Below, piece after piece: positions 51,971 to 61,302 of a stretch of DNA of 64,000 nucleotides. The translations under genes and the position numbers were made by a program. Within the stretch, counting starts at the first letter, position 1, and each line of letters begins with the position of its first letter. The stretch lies in assembly GCA_017507385.1 (NCBI GenBank), contig JAFWAX010000049.1, forward strand, positions 16,370 through 80,369. Direction: 5' to 3'. Under the pieces are notes generated by a model. It made no database searches. It saw nothing but the letters and a program-made list of their open reading frames with translations, and was not told the origin of the DNA. The DNA is from Bacteroidaceae bacterium (GTDB lineage Bacteria > Bacteroidota > Bacteroidia > Bacteroidales > Bacteroidaceae).

Positions 51971-53268
51971 ATACGCTGACACTTTTCGAATTGAACAGTC
52001 TCGTCCGACAGACACTGGAACTCACCATCTGCGAAGAATACTGGGTGTGTGCCGAAATCAGCGAACTACGTGTGAATCGGCACTGCTACATGGAACTTGT
52101 CCAGAAAGACATGCATGGAAATGGCATCATAGCCAAAGCAAGAGCACAAGTATGGTCTAACAGATGGAGCCTCATCAAAGCCATGTTTGAGAGCGTCACC
52201 CAACAGACACTGACACCAGGCATGCAAGTATTGGTTAAGGCAGAGATAACATTCCATGAAATTTATGGCTATTCGCTCAACATCACAGACATAGACCCCA
52301 CTTACACCTTGGGAGACATGGCTAAGCGAAGAATGGAAATCATGCGGCGTTTGGAAGAAGAAGGCATTAGCGACATGAACAAAGAGCTGCAACTACCCCG
52401 ACTGCTACAGCGCATTGCCATTATTTCTTCCGCATCCGCAGCTGGCTATGGCGACTTCTGCAATCAACTGAAAAACAACCCCGAAGGATTAGCATTCAAA
52501 ACACAGCTGTTCCAAGCCACCATGCAAGGGAACGATGTGACGTCCAGCATCATTGCTGCCCTCAACGCCATTGCAGCACATCTGGACGACTGGGATGCTG
52601 TCATCATCATACGAGGCGGAGGTGCCACATCCGACCTCAGCGGTTTCGACACATTAGAATTGGCTGAAAACGTGGCCCAATTTCCCTTGCCCATCATTAC
52701 TGGCATTGGACACGAAAGAGATGACACTATCATAGACCTCATAGCACACACTCGTGTAAAAACACCTACTGCGGCGGCAGAGTTTCTCATTCGCCACCAG
52801 AAAGAGGAACTCGACTTGCTGGAAAGCATAAATCTGCGTATCAGCAATAGCATCAGCAATTTACTGTTGGCCGAGCACGCACGCTTGAAACTTCTTGCCA
52901 ATAAAATCCCCTCACTTTTCTCCATGATAAGGAAACATGAGGAAATCAGGATTGACAGGTTCGTGTCCATGCTTGGATACAACAGTCTCCGCTACATCGA
53001 CACCAAGAAAAATGATATCATCATGCTCAATAAACAGCGAGCATTATACACTCAGGATTTTCTGAAAAACAAGAAGATAAAAATAGAATTCATTGAAAAC
53101 AAGTTGAAAAATTCAAATCCCGAACGCATATTAAAGCTCGGGTTCAGCATCGCCCGCATCAATGGCAAAGCCATAAGAAACATCCAGGACGTGAAAGAAG
53201 GCGACAGCATAGAGACCACATTAGCATCAGGAACAATCAAATCAACCGTGACATGGAAAAGAACTTAA
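51967..53268 (+). CDS. xseA: Exodeoxyribonuclease VII large subunit
   Basis: A 433-residue protein: N-terminal OB fold (LTICEEYWVCAEISELRVNR), catalytic domain with IAIISSASAAGYGDFCNQL, DVTSSIIAALNAI, IIIRGGGATSDLSGFD and ITGIGHERDDTIIDLIAHTR, then a coiled-coil region and the short C-terminal strand domain (ILKLGFSIARINGKAIRNIQ). Degrades single-stranded DNA with XseB. Ends 16 bases into xseB. Confidence 0.96.
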   Translation: MNTLTLFELNSLVRQTLELTICEEYWVCAEISELRVNRHCYMELVQKDMHGNGIIAKARAQVWSNRWSLIKAMFESVTQQTLTPGMQVLVKAEITFHEIYGYSLNITDIDPTYTLGDMAKRRMEIMRRLEEEGISDMNKELQLPRLLQRIAIISSASAAGYGDFCNQLKNNPEGLAFKTQLFQATMQGNDVTSSIIAALNAIAAHLDDWDAVIIIRGGGATSDLSGFDTLELAENVAQFPLPIITGIGHERDDTIIDLIAHTRVKTPTAAAEFLIRHQKEELDLLESINLRISNSISNLLLAEHARLKLLANKIPSLFSMIRKHEEIRIDRFVSMLGYNSLRYIDTKKNDIIMLNKQRALYTQDFLKNKKIKIEFIENKLKNSNPERILKLGFSIARINGKAIRNIQDVKEGDSIETTLASGTIKSTVTWKRT

Positions 53269-53441
53269 CCTACGAAAAAGCCATCAAGCGCCTCGAACAA
53301 ATTGTTGCAAAAATAGAAAACGGAGAAATGGATGTTGACGCTTTAGCATCCAGCCTCAAAGAGGCGAAAGACTTGGCTGAATTTTGCAAAGAAAAGTTGA
53401 CAAAAGTGGAGAACGAAGTAAAAGACTGCCTTAATTTGTAA
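53253..53441 (+). CDS. xseB: Exodeoxyribonuclease VII small subunit
   Basis: A 62-residue helical protein: LTYEKAIKRLEQIVAKIENG and LASSLKEAKDLAEFCKEKL are the family pattern. It overlaps xseA by 16 bases in another frame, the usual arrangement. Confidence 0.95.
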   Translation: MEKNLTYEKAIKRLEQIVAKIENGEMDVDALASSLKEAKDLAEFCKEKLTKVENEVKDCLNL

Positions 53442-53468
53442 AAAAAACATAAAATCAGTTAAACATAC

Positions 53469-53499
53469 TTGCGAAAAACGGATATATTTCCTAACTTTG
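53469..53499 (+). promoter_or_regulatory. Promoter of ndk
   Basis: TTG (53469-53471), 20 bp, TAACTTTG (53492-53499): full match. Transcription starts near 53505, leaving a leader of nearly 100 bases. Confidence 0.8.
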
Positions 53500-53524
53500 C
53501 AATGAGAATTGATTAGCTCGATTT

Positions 53525-53577
53525 ACTATGCCCCATTCACAGGCATAGTCTTGTCATTTGTTAAATAAAAATCTCTG
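53525..53577 (+). other. Structured ndk leader
   Basis: The leader has a hairpin ACTATGCC/GGCATAGT (53525-53532 with 53542-53549) and close to the start a shorter one of the form ATCTCT/AGAGAT. No T run follows the first, so this is a leader structure of unknown role, not a clear attenuator. Confidence 0.4.
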
Positions 53578-53601
53578 ATTAAAAGAGATCATCAGATATA
53601 T

Positions 53602-54063
53602 ATGGAGAAAACCCTTGTAATCCTGAAGCCTGGTGCAGTACAACGTGCATTAGTTGGCGAAGTTACAGCGCGTTTTGAGCGCAAAGGCTTGCGTTTGGCT
53701 GGCATGAAAATGATGCAGTTGACAGACGAGTTGCTGAACGAGCACTATGCTCATCTTGCCGGCAAGCCATTCTTCCAACGCATTAAAAATTCCATGATGG
53801 CATCTCCTGTGATATGCTGCTGCTACGAAGGAGTTGACGCTGTGGAAACTGTTCGTTCCATGACAGGAAGCACAAATTCAAGAAAGGCTGCCCCAGGTAC
53901 AATCCGTGGTGATTTCGGTATGAGTTTCCAAGAAAACATCATCCATACATCTGACTCTCCAGAGAACGCCGTAATTGAGCTGAACAGATTCTTCAAGCCT
54001 GAAGAAATCTTCGATTACACCCCTGGTGTATTCCAGTATCTTTACGCAAACGATGAATATTAA
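53602..54063 (+). CDS. ndk: Nucleoside diphosphate kinase
   Basis: A 153-residue protein: EKTLVILKPGAVQRALVGEV with the conserved KPGAV, the Kpn loop region VRSMTGSTNSRKAAPGTIRG and the active-site histidine in NIIHTSDSPENA near residue 115 (the usual sequence is HGSDS, here HTSDS). It balances NTP pools by phosphate exchange. Single-gene unit with its own promoter. Confidence 0.96.
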   Translation: MEKTLVILKPGAVQRALVGEVTARFERKGLRLAGMKMMQLTDELLNEHYAHLAGKPFFQRIKNSMMASPVICCCYEGVDAVETVRSMTGSTNSRKAAPGTIRGDFGMSFQENIIHTSDSPENAVIELNRFFKPEEIFDYTPGVFQYLYANDEY

Positions 54064-54109
54064 ACTTAAGTCCAAAAACCTTTCAAAAACAACCTAAAAC
54101 CTAAAACCA

Positions 54110-55108
54110 GTGCATTTATCCACATTGAAAAAGACAATAGGAATAGCCTTACTGTCGTTGGTGTCCATCGGCAGCTATGCGCAAGACGCCATTGCGCGGC
54201 AAGCTCCCTCCGACAAACGGATGAAGGACATTCGCAACGTAAAGCTTTACAATAAGATAGAGACTGTCGATCTCGATAACCCCGCTTCAGAAATCTACAC
54301 AGATTGGACAGAAGATTTCAGGCGTTGCAGTGGCAGCGTTCCCTCCGACTACCAAATAGACTTGAGAGGATTCTGCATGCCCACAACCAGCAGAAAAGTC
54401 ACATCCAACTATGGCCGCCGGTGGAGAAAACAGCACGAAGGCATTGACGTAAAAGTTTACACAGGAGACACCATCCGTGCAGCTTTCGACGGCAAAGTGC
54501 GTATCTGCAAATTCAACAGAGGCGGATATGGGTATTATATCGTTATTCGCCATCCCAACGGCCTCGAGACGCTCTACGGCCATCTCAGCAAGCAAATTGT
54601 CAAGAAAGACCAAATTGTACGAGCAGGAGACCCCATCGGACTCGGAGGAAACACGGGTAAATCTTCAGGCCCCCACCTCCATTTCGAGACACGTCTGTTA
54701 GGAAAGCCCATCAACCCCGCTTTGATGTTTGACTTTGAACATCAGGACATTACAGGCGACTACTATGTTGTTCGCAACGGCAAAGTCATCAAAGAGCAAG
54801 AACTTGCAGCTGCCACACGTTCTGCCAATCACATCAAGGTAGAGGACGAACAAAAGCAGAATTCAGCTGTTGCAGCAGTGCCGAACGAAGCTCCAGCTGT
54901 GCCTGCATCCACAAAATCCAGCGTTCAAGAGCAGCCTATCATTACGCCTCAGACAAAGAAAAAGAGCATTTCACATTCTGTAAGAAAAGGCGACACGCTA
55001 TCAGCCATTGCTCGCAAATACGGCACAACCATCAACAAACTTTGCGAATTAAACGGCATCAAAACAAATACGACGCTCCGACCAGGACAGACACTCAAAT
55101 GTTCATAA
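54110..55108 (+). CDS. M23 family peptidase with LysM domain
   Basis: A 332-residue exported cell-wall hydrolase. Signal sequence (LKKTIGIALLSLVSIGSYA), an M23 domain (residues about 95-205) with metal ligands in KQHEGIDVKVYTGD and GPHLHFETRL, a Pro/Ala-rich linker, and a C-terminal LysM (HSVRKGDTLSAIARKYGTTI). Such enzymes cleave peptidoglycan cross-links or activate amidases (NlpD/EnvC type). The start is GTG 54110 or TTG 54125, no ATG being available. Confidence 0.9.
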   Translation: MHLSTLKKTIGIALLSLVSIGSYAQDAIARQAPSDKRMKDIRNVKLYNKIETVDLDNPASEIYTDWTEDFRRCSGSVPSDYQIDLRGFCMPTTSRKVTSNYGRRWRKQHEGIDVKVYTGDTIRAAFDGKVRICKFNRGGYGYYIVIRHPNGLETLYGHLSKQIVKKDQIVRAGDPIGLGGNTGKSSGPHLHFETRLLGKPINPALMFDFEHQDITGDYYVVRNGKVIKEQELAAATRSANHIKVEDEQKQNSAVAAVPNEAPAVPASTKSSVQEQPIITPQTKKKSISHSVRKGDTLSAIARKYGTTINKLCELNGIKTNTTLRPGQTLKCS

Positions 55109-55132
55109 ATAGCACACACCAGATTCTCTCTC

Positions 55133-55158
55133 AAAGGCTGCGATTCGCAGCCTTTTTT
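55133..55158 (+). terminator. Terminator after the M23/LysM gene
   Basis: AAAGGCTGCGA/TCGCAGCCTTT with a T run of seven. Confidence 0.95.
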
Positions 55159-55233
55159 TGTACTCCCGACACTTCTCGGCATTCTCATAAAGCCCACATC
55201 CCCCTCATTCATTCCTCCACTTGCTCATACCCT

Positions 55234-55309
55234 CGCCGTGCGCATAATATTTAAAACACCGTGCGTGAAATATTTCATAGGCGGTGTTTTAAATATTATG
55301 CGCACGGCG
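55234..55309. repeat. 28-bp perfect inverted repeat with a 20-base spacer
   Basis: Arms 55234-55261 and 55282-55309 are exactly complementary over 28 bases (CGCCGTGCGCATAATATTTA... on the left). The spacer itself contains the 12-base palindrome TGAAATATTTCA. No gene lies within. The rest of 55159-55488 holds nothing recognisable. Confidence 0.95.
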
Positions 55310-55488
55310 AACGCGTAGGAATCAACAAGCTTTACACAAGTCCATCGGAGCCACGTTGAACATCATGCACACAGCGGTTGACATTTCCGATGTTCTTTAT
55401 TCTGAATTATTTAGACATGTCATTACTTTTTGAAACCTCCAATTTGCTTTTTACCTCTGTTTTTTACACAAAATTCAATAAAAAGCAG

Positions 55489-55496
55489 TATCTTTG
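55489..55496 (+). promoter_or_regulatory. -7 box of the DUF1599-tpiA-folE cluster
   Basis: TATCTTTG, 21 bases before the ATG at 55517. No -33 TTG is obvious. It excludes longer in-frame starts at 55430. Confidence 0.6.
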
Positions 55497-55516
55497 CAGT
55501 TAATAAGGCAATAGCA

Positions 55517-56071
55517 ATGAACACTCAGCAACAATTCAAGCAAGCCATGGCTGAATGCCGTGACATTTTCAGCAAAAAACTTCATGATTATGGAGCAGCT
55601 TGGCGCATCCTGCGCCCCTCTTCAGTCACCGACCAAATCTTCATCAAGGCAAACCGCATTAGGAGCCTTGAAGTCAAAGGCATATCGATGGTGGGAGAAG
55701 GCATCTATCAGGAGTTTCAAGCCATTGTGAATTATGGCATCGTAGGACTTATACAGCTGGAACTTGGATATGCAGAGAAAGAAGACATGGATGTCAAGAC
55801 AGCAATGAGCCTGTATGACAAATATGCCCAAACTGCTTTAGAACTGATGCTTCGCAAAAATCACGACTATGACGAGGCATGGCGTTCCATGAGAACGAGC
55901 AGCTACACCGACCTCATACTCATGAAGCTGAACCGCACCAAGCAGATAGAAGAGCTTGACGGACAAACGCTGATTTCAGAAGGCATAGATGCCAACTATC
56001 TTGACATGATCAACTATTCCGTTTTCGGACTCATCAAACTTTCCGAAGCACAGCATGAAACAGAAGAGTAA
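55517..56071 (+). CDS. DUF1599 protein
   Basis: A 184-residue protein made of two related halves, each with a DYxxAWRxxRxSSxTDxIxxKxxR pattern (KLHDYGAAWRILRPSSVTDQ and NHDYDEAWRSMRTSSYTDLI). This is DUF1599, a family of the all-alpha NTP pyrophosphatase type whose exact role is not settled. It overlaps the next gene by 17 bases. Confidence 0.9.
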   Translation: MNTQQQFKQAMAECRDIFSKKLHDYGAAWRILRPSSVTDQIFIKANRIRSLEVKGISMVGEGIYQEFQAIVNYGIVGLIQLELGYAEKEDMDVKTAMSLYDKYAQTALELMLRKNHDYDEAWRSMRTSSYTDLILMKLNRTKQIEELDGQTLISEGIDANYLDMINYSVFGLIKLSEAQHETEE

Positions 56072-57200
56072 GTCTCTGATACTCACAATCGCAGTAAACG
56101 CCTGCCGCATACTGCTTGCTGGCACATTCATTTTCAGCGGATTCGTCAAGGCCAACGACCCGTTAGGGACAGTCTATAAATTCGAGGACTACCTTAGCGC
56201 CATGGCTTGGTTCACCTTGCCACAGACATTCCTGCTGGCATGCGCAGTCATCCTCGCTTTTATAGAATTCACCATCGGCACACATTTGCTCTTCGGCATC
56301 AACAGACGAGGCACGGCAAGAATCACCACCATCTTTATGGTTGCAATGACGATTCTGACCACATACATCGCAATTGCCAACCCTGTGTCTGACTGCGGCT
56401 GCTTCGGCGATGCCATCGTACTCAGCAACGAGGAGACGCTTGCCAAAAACATCATCCTGTTGGCAGCCTCCATCTTCATCTGCCGATTTTATCGCCTACA
56501 GAAAGACTTTCTGGCAGCTGGAGCAAAATGGTTCATAGCACTCATATCCTTCTGCTTCATCATTGGATACGCCATCTATTGCGTTGTATTCCTGCCTTGC
56601 ATAGATTTCCGTCCCTACAAAATAGGAACCAATCTCTTGCAAAGTGCAACGACAGCGGGACAGAAATTTGACGTCAAAATCATATACACAAAGGATGGAA
56701 AGACGATAGAGCTATCCCTGGAGGACGATGATCCAGATTCGACATGGACCTACGTGGAGACACGCCGAACGCCATTAGAATCATCGGACAATGACGCCTC
56801 CGACTTTCATATCACAGACGAATACGGCAACGACATAACGGCAGACATCCTTGCAGCAGACGAATACGCATTCCTGCTCATAGTTCCACATCTGACAGCT
56901 GCCGACGAAGGATGCGTCGGAAGAATCAACGAAGTGTACGATTTTTCCAAAGACCATGAAATTGGTTTCTACTGCCTGACCTCCTCGTCCGAACCTGAAG
57001 CGCAAGCATACTGGACAGACCACACGGGAGCAGAATACAACTATTACATCACCAACGACCGGATTCTCAAGACAGTAGTGCGTGCACAGCCGGGTCTCCT
57101 GCTCCTGCACGATGGAATCATCATCAAGAAGTGGAGCAATTACAATATGCCCGATGAAAACGACCTACTCAAAGAATGCGGAATCTTAACAGAAAAATAA
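56055..57200 (+). CDS. DoxX/MauE-like membrane protein (BT_3928 family)
   Basis: A 381-residue protein with four or more membrane segments in the first half (ACRILLAGTFIFSGFVKAND, FLLACAVILAFIEFTIGTHL, IFMVAMTILTTYIAIANPVS) and the cysteine pair DCGCFG, as in DoxX/MauE proteins, followed by a soluble domain of about 190 residues with CVGRINEVYDFSKDHEIGFY, which resembles a thioredoxin-like fold without a CxxC. A redox role is plausible. Lies in the conserved block DUF1599 - this gene - tpiA - SPOR - folE. Confidence 0.85.
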   Translation: MKQKSKSLILTIAVNACRILLAGTFIFSGFVKANDPLGTVYKFEDYLSAMAWFTLPQTFLLACAVILAFIEFTIGTHLLFGINRRGTARITTIFMVAMTILTTYIAIANPVSDCGCFGDAIVLSNEETLAKNIILLAASIFICRFYRLQKDFLAAGAKWFIALISFCFIIGYAIYCVVFLPCIDFRPYKIGTNLLQSATTAGQKFDVKIIYTKDGKTIELSLEDDDPDSTWTYVETRRTPLESSDNDASDFHITDEYGNDITADILAADEYAFLLIVPHLTAADEGCVGRINEVYDFSKDHEIGFYCLTSSSEPEAQAYWTDHTGAEYNYYITNDRILKTVVRAQPGLLLLHDGIIIKKWSNYNMPDENDLLKECGILTEK

Positions 57201-57243
57201 CTATTAACATAAAGTTTAACTATCTAAAAAACAAAACACTACT

Positions 57244-58002
57244 ATGGCAAAGAAAATTGTTGCAGGAAACTGGAAGATGAACAAGAATCTTCAGGAAGGT
57301 ATTGAACTCGCACAAAGCCTTAACGAGGCTCTCGCCGCAGACAAGCCAAACTGCGATGTAGTCATCTGTACTCCATTCATCCACCTCGCAAAGGTTTCAG
57401 ACATCATCAACCACGACATCATCAACCTCGGCGCAGAGAACTGTGCAGACAAGGCTTCTGGCGCTTACACAGGAGAAGTTTCTGCAGAAATGGTTAAATC
57501 TACTGGTGCAGAATACGTCATCCTCGGCCACTCAGAACGTCGCGAATATTATAACGAGACTCCAGAAATTCTCAAGGAGAAAGTTGACCTCGCTCTTGCC
57601 AACGGCCTCAAGATTCTCTTCTGCATCGGCGAATCTCTCGAGCAGCGCGAAGCTAACGAGCAGAATGCTGTTGTAAAAGCAGAGCTCGAAGGTTCTGTCT
57701 TCCACCTCACAGCAGAACAGTTCGCAAACATCGTTATCGCATACGAACCAATCTGGGCTATTGGCACAGGCAAGACTGCTACAGCAGAACAGGCAGAAGA
57801 GATTCACGCATACATCCGTTCTGTAGTTGCAGCAAAATACGGCGAAGAAGTTGCAGCAAACACATCTATCCTCTACGGTGGTTCTTGCAAGGCTTCTAAC
57901 GCACCTGAGCTCTTCGCTAAGCCAAACATCGACGGTGGACTCATCGGCGGTGCTTCTCTCAAGGTTGACGACTTCAAGGGCATCATTGACGCTTGGAAAT
58001 AA
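57244..58002 (+). CDS. tpiA: Triosephosphate isomerase
   Basis: A 252-residue TIM barrel: N-terminal [13 protein letters not shown] with the substrate Asn and Lys, catalytic His in [13 protein letters not shown] near residue 100, catalytic Glu in [16 protein letters not shown], and phosphate loop [12 protein letters not shown] and [12 protein letters not shown]. Interconverts DHAP and glyceraldehyde-3-phosphate. Confidence 0.97.
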   Translation: MAKKIVAGNWKMNKNLQEGIELAQSLNEALAADKPNCDVVICTPFIHLAKVSDIINHDIINLGAENCADKASGAYTGEVSAEMVKSTGAEYVILGHSERREYYNETPEILKEKVDLALANGLKILFCIGESLEQREANEQNAVVKAELEGSVFHLTAEQFANIVIAYEPIWAIGTGKTATAEQAEEIHAYIRSVVAAKYGEEVAANTSILYGGSCKASNAPELFAKPNIDGGLIGGASLKVDDFKGIIDAWK

Positions 58003-58013
58003 GCATACCCAAG

Positions 58014-58077
58014 TTCATAATTCATAATTCATAATCGCCAACCTGCCCAAAAGCAGAGAACGCTTTTATGAATTATG
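58014..58077. repeat. Heptamer array TTCATAA x3 and inverted partner
   Basis: Three TTCATAA units (58014-58034) are followed about 35 bases later by the complementary TTATGAATTAT (58067-58077), so a large weak hairpin can form between tpiA and the SPOR gene. Confidence 0.6.
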
Positions 58078-58122
58078 GATTATGGATTCAAATACACCCT
58101 CTAACTCCATCAAACAAAGACA

Positions 58123-58611
58123 ATGAAAAAACTTCTTTTTCTCACACTTTCTATCCTAACATACACTATCACCATGTCTGCGCAAACATTCACAGAACAC
58201 CTCGAAAGCAAGGTTGCAGGCCAAGGCACAGTGACAGTGTACCAAGACCCTATTCTGGAAGACATGGTGAACGGCAAAAAGCAGTTTGCCACAGAGAAAA
58301 AGGATGTCAGGAAAGACTTTTCCCAATCAACAACAGGCAAGAAGATCAAAGCGCGTGGCTATCGCATACAAGTCTATTGGGGAGGAAGCACGCGTGCCGA
58401 TCGGACTAAAGCCCAGCAGGCAGGAATCAGAATAACAAGCCGATTCCCCGAACTTCAGGCTTATACCACATTCGAATCTCCCAATTGGCGATGCCGTGTT
58501 GGAGATTTTGTCACTCAAAAAGAAGCGACCGATTACCTCCATAAACTCAAGGATGCCCAGCTCTCGCAAAACGCAATCATCGTCAAGAGCGAAGTATTCA
58601 TCTATCAATAA
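58123..58611 (+). CDS. SPOR-domain protein
   Basis: A 162-residue exported protein with signal peptide (MKKLLFLTLSILTYTITMSA) and a SPOR domain at residues about 80-160 (GYRIQVYWGGSTRADRTKAQ, WRCRVGDFVTQKEATDYLHK). SPOR domains bind glycan strands lacking stem peptides. It lies 120 bp after tpiA and 12 bp before folE. Confidence 0.9.
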   Translation: MKKLLFLTLSILTYTITMSAQTFTEHLESKVAGQGTVTVYQDPILEDMVNGKKQFATEKKDVRKDFSQSTTGKKIKARGYRIQVYWGGSTRADRTKAQQAGIRITSRFPELQAYTTFESPNWRCRVGDFVTQKEATDYLHKLKDAQLSQNAIIVKSEVFIYQ

Positions 58612-58623
58612 AATCAAGACGCA

Positions 58624-59190
58624 ATGAACAGGGACGAACAGATAGAAATACTTAAAAAAACTTGTATTCAAAATCTTGAAGTCATAGGAGAAGACCCTCA
58701 GCGAGAGGGACTTGTGAAAACACCCGAACGAATGGCTCGTTCATTCCTCGAACTCACAAAGGGATACTCCATGGATCCTATCGCAACACTCAAGTCTGCG
58801 ATGTTCCAAGAGGACTATGACCAGATGGTCTTGGTCAAGGACATCGAATTCTATTCACTTTGCGAGCATCACATCTTGCCATTCTTCGGGAAAGTACATG
58901 TTGCCTACATCCCCAACGGGCAAATCGTCGGACTTAGCAAAATTCCACGTGTCGTTGACATCTTCTCCCACCGCCTCCAAGTGCAGGAACATCTCACCAA
59001 GCAGATTTGCGACTGTGTACAACAAGCACTCAACCCTCTTGGAGCCATCGTGGTGATTGAAGCTCAACACCTATGCATACAAATGCGAGGCATCGAAAAA
59101 CAAGGTTCCACAACCACAACCATGTACTATACAGGTGTCTTTGAAAACATCGAAAAACGAAAAGAATTCCTAAGTTTAATCAGGAATTAG
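58624..59190 (+). CDS. folE: GTP cyclohydrolase I
   Basis: A 188-residue protein with [20 protein letters not shown] (zinc and substrate ligands), [20 protein letters not shown], and [18 protein letters not shown]. First enzyme of tetrahydrofolate synthesis, converting GTP to dihydroneopterin triphosphate. Confidence 0.97.
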   Translation: MNRDEQIEILKKTCIQNLEVIGEDPQREGLVKTPERMARSFLELTKGYSMDPIATLKSAMFQEDYDQMVLVKDIEFYSLCEHHILPFFGKVHVAYIPNGQIVGLSKIPRVVDIFSHRLQVQEHLTKQICDCVQQALNPLGAIVVIEAQHLCIQMRGIEKQGSTTTTMYYTGVFENIEKRKEFLSLIRN

Positions 59191-59206
59191 TCCGTTCACT
59201 ATCAAC

Positions 59207-60205
59207 ATGATACCACAATCCACCATAGACCGCATCATCGACGCCGCCAACATAGTTGACGTTGTTTCAGACTATGTGACACTTAGGCGTGCTGGTGCGA
59301 GCTACAAAGGATTGTGCCCTTTCCACGACGACAAAACCCCATCTTTCTCCGTTTCACCAGCTCGTGGCGTTTGCAAGTGCTTCAGCTGTGGAAAAGGCGG
59401 GAATCCCGTCCACTTCATCATGGAGATGGAGCAGATGAACTATGTGGAAGCACTCAAACATCTAGCCAAGAAATACGGGATTACTGTCGAGGAAGAACAG
59501 ATGACTGACGAACAGCGTCAACATTTGAACGAGCGCGAAAGTATGTTTGCCGTCAATGAGTGGGCAGCCAACTACTTTAGCCAAACCATGCAAAACCATC
59601 AAGACGGCCGCGCCATCGGACTTGCCTACTTCCGTAGCCGCGGCTTCCGCGATGACATCATTACAAAGTTCCGTCTCGGATTCTGCCTTGACGCCCCCAA
59701 CGCCATGTCGGACGAGGCAAAGGCAAAAGGTTACAACGAAAAGTATCTGATTGACACGGGGCTATGCGTCAAGCGCGACAACGGTACCATCTACGACCGA
59801 TTCCGCGGACGCGCCATGTTCCCCTGGGTTGCAGTCAACGGCAAAGTGGTCGCTTTCGGTGGACGCGTGCTTGACGCACGAACCAAAGGCGTCAACCAAA
59901 AATACGTCAATTCTCCCGATTCCTCCATCTATCACAAAGCCCGTGAACTCTACGGCATCTTTCAGGCAAAGAAAATGATTGCCAAAGAAGACATGGTTTA
60001 CATGGTCGAAGGCTACACTGATGTATTAGCCATGCACCAATGCGGAATCGAGAATGTCGTCGCCAACTCAGGTACAGCTCTCAACGAGGCACAAATCCAC
60101 CTCCTCCACCGCTTCACCAACAACATCACCTTGATTTACGACGGAGACGAAGCGGGCATACACGCAGCCACACGCAGCACTGACATGCTCCTTGCCGAAG
60201 AATGA
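59207..60205 (+). CDS. dnaG: DNA primase, N-terminal part (zinc finger, catalytic core, start of TOPRIM)
   Basis: 332 residues: CHC2 zinc finger (C37, H40, C58, C61 in LCPFHDDKTP and CKCFSCGKGG), the DnaG N-domain (GLAYFRSRGFRDDIITKFRL, DRFRGRAMFPWVAVNGKVVA) and TOPRIM strands MVYMVEGYTDVLAMHQ and LIYDGDEAGIHAA. It stops at LLAEE-TGA where DnaG normally continues AEGMNVK. One missing base (GAAGAATG for expected GAAGGAATG) explains the break. Because dnaG is essential, this is a sequencing error or a functional split: the stop overlaps an ATG as ATGA. Confidence 0.9.
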   Translation: MIPQSTIDRIIDAANIVDVVSDYVTLRRAGASYKGLCPFHDDKTPSFSVSPARGVCKCFSCGKGGNPVHFIMEMEQMNYVEALKHLAKKYGITVEEEQMTDEQRQHLNERESMFAVNEWAANYFSQTMQNHQDGRAIGLAYFRSRGFRDDIITKFRLGFCLDAPNAMSDEAKAKGYNEKYLIDTGLCVKRDNGTIYDRFRGRAMFPWVAVNGKVVAFGGRVLDARTKGVNQKYVNSPDSSIYHKARELYGIFQAKKMIAKEDMVYMVEGYTDVLAMHQCGIENVVANSGTALNEAQIHLLHRFTNNITLIYDGDEAGIHAATRSTDMLLAEE

Positions 60206-61302
60206 ACGTGAAAATCCTCCTTCTGCCAGACGGTGATGACCCTGACAGTTTCTCACGGAAGCATAACGCACAGGAGTTCAAGGAATATGTGGATGCACAT
60301 CTGACAGACTTCATCCTGTTCAAAACCAATCTCTTGCTGAAAGATGCCCAACGAGATCCCATCAAGCGCGCCCAACTCACCGAGGACATAGTGAAAAGCA
60401 TCGCAGTCATCCCCGATGAAATCATCCGTTCTACCTACGTCCATGAATGCGCTGAAATACTTGGTATTGAAGAAGGTATACTCATGCGCGGTGCCAACAA
60501 GAACCGTGCAGCCATCCTTGAAAACTTGAAAAAGGAGGCACAGCGAGAAAGAGATAGACAAGCACGTCTGCTCAACAATGAGTTAGAGCGTCAATCCAAT
60601 AACGAGACACCAACAGAAGGAGCGCCTATTGACTCTTTTACACCTTCCGACATTCCTCCCCTCGACAATGAGGACTATCCTCCAGCAGAGCTTCTGCCTG
60701 GCGAAAATACTTCTATAGCCGCGCCTACCATCACCACCAAGCAAAGCCAAACAGAACAACGCTTTTATGGCCTTGAACGCTTGATGATGACACTCATCAC
60801 ACGCTATGGAGAACAACTGATTGAAGGGGAAGGAGCAAACGGAGAAAAGACACAAACCACATTGGCAGAGTATGTACAGGGAGACCTCAATTATGACGGA
60901 ATCACCCTTCGTTCACCTCTCTATGCCAAAATGCTTTCCCTCACCTGCCAACATATCCACGAGGATGGTTTCACTGCCAGCAAATTCCTTCTCAACAACC
61001 AAGAAGAAGACATCAGCCGAGAAGCCGCTGACCTCATCAACGAACGCTACCAGCTCAGCAAAGGCAACCAGATGACACAGAGCGAAGAACAGCTGAAAGT
61101 AGCATACATATCCCGATTACTCCTCGACTACAAGAATGCCATTGTGGAAGAAGAGCTGAAGCAATGCAACGCAGACCTCACACGTCCAGAAGTGAAGAAC
61201 GACATCACAAAGACACTGGAAATCATGCAACGCATGAAGGAACTCAGCGAAATTCAGCGAAAAATCGCCAGATACCTCGGAGACCGAGTCATGATGAAAT
61301 GA
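60202..61302 (+). CDS. dnaG: DNA primase, C-terminal part
   Basis: 366 residues starting MNVKILLLPDGDDPDSF, the last TOPRIM segment, followed by the rest of the core and a C-terminal helicase-binding region (EEQLKVAYISRLLLDYKNAI, TLEIMQRMKELSEIQRKIA). The start overlaps the preceding stop by four bases. Together with the upstream part the length is about 698 residues, normal for Bacteroidota DnaG. It overlaps recG by four bases. Confidence 0.9.
   Translation: MNVKILLLPDGDDPDSFSRKHNAQEFKEYVDAHLTDFILFKTNLLLKDAQRDPIKRAQLTEDIVKSIAVIPDEIIRSTYVHECAEILGIEEGILMRGANKNRAAILENLKKEAQRERDRQARLLNNELERQSNNETPTEGAPIDSFTPSDIPPLDNEDYPPAELLPGENTSIAAPTITTKQSQTEQRFYGLERLMMTLITRYGEQLIEGEGANGEKTQTTLAEYVQGDLNYDGITLRSPLYAKMLSLTCQHIHEDGFTASKFLLNNQEEDISREAADLINERYQLSKGNQMTQSEEQLKVAYISRLLLDYKNAIVEEELKQCNADLTRPEVKNDITKTLEIMQRMKELSEIQRKIARYLGDRVMMK

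Noticed and set aside
58014..58077. tpiA terminator
   Set aside because: The inverted heptamer array can pair but is AT-rich with a long loop and no T run; recorded as a repeat instead.
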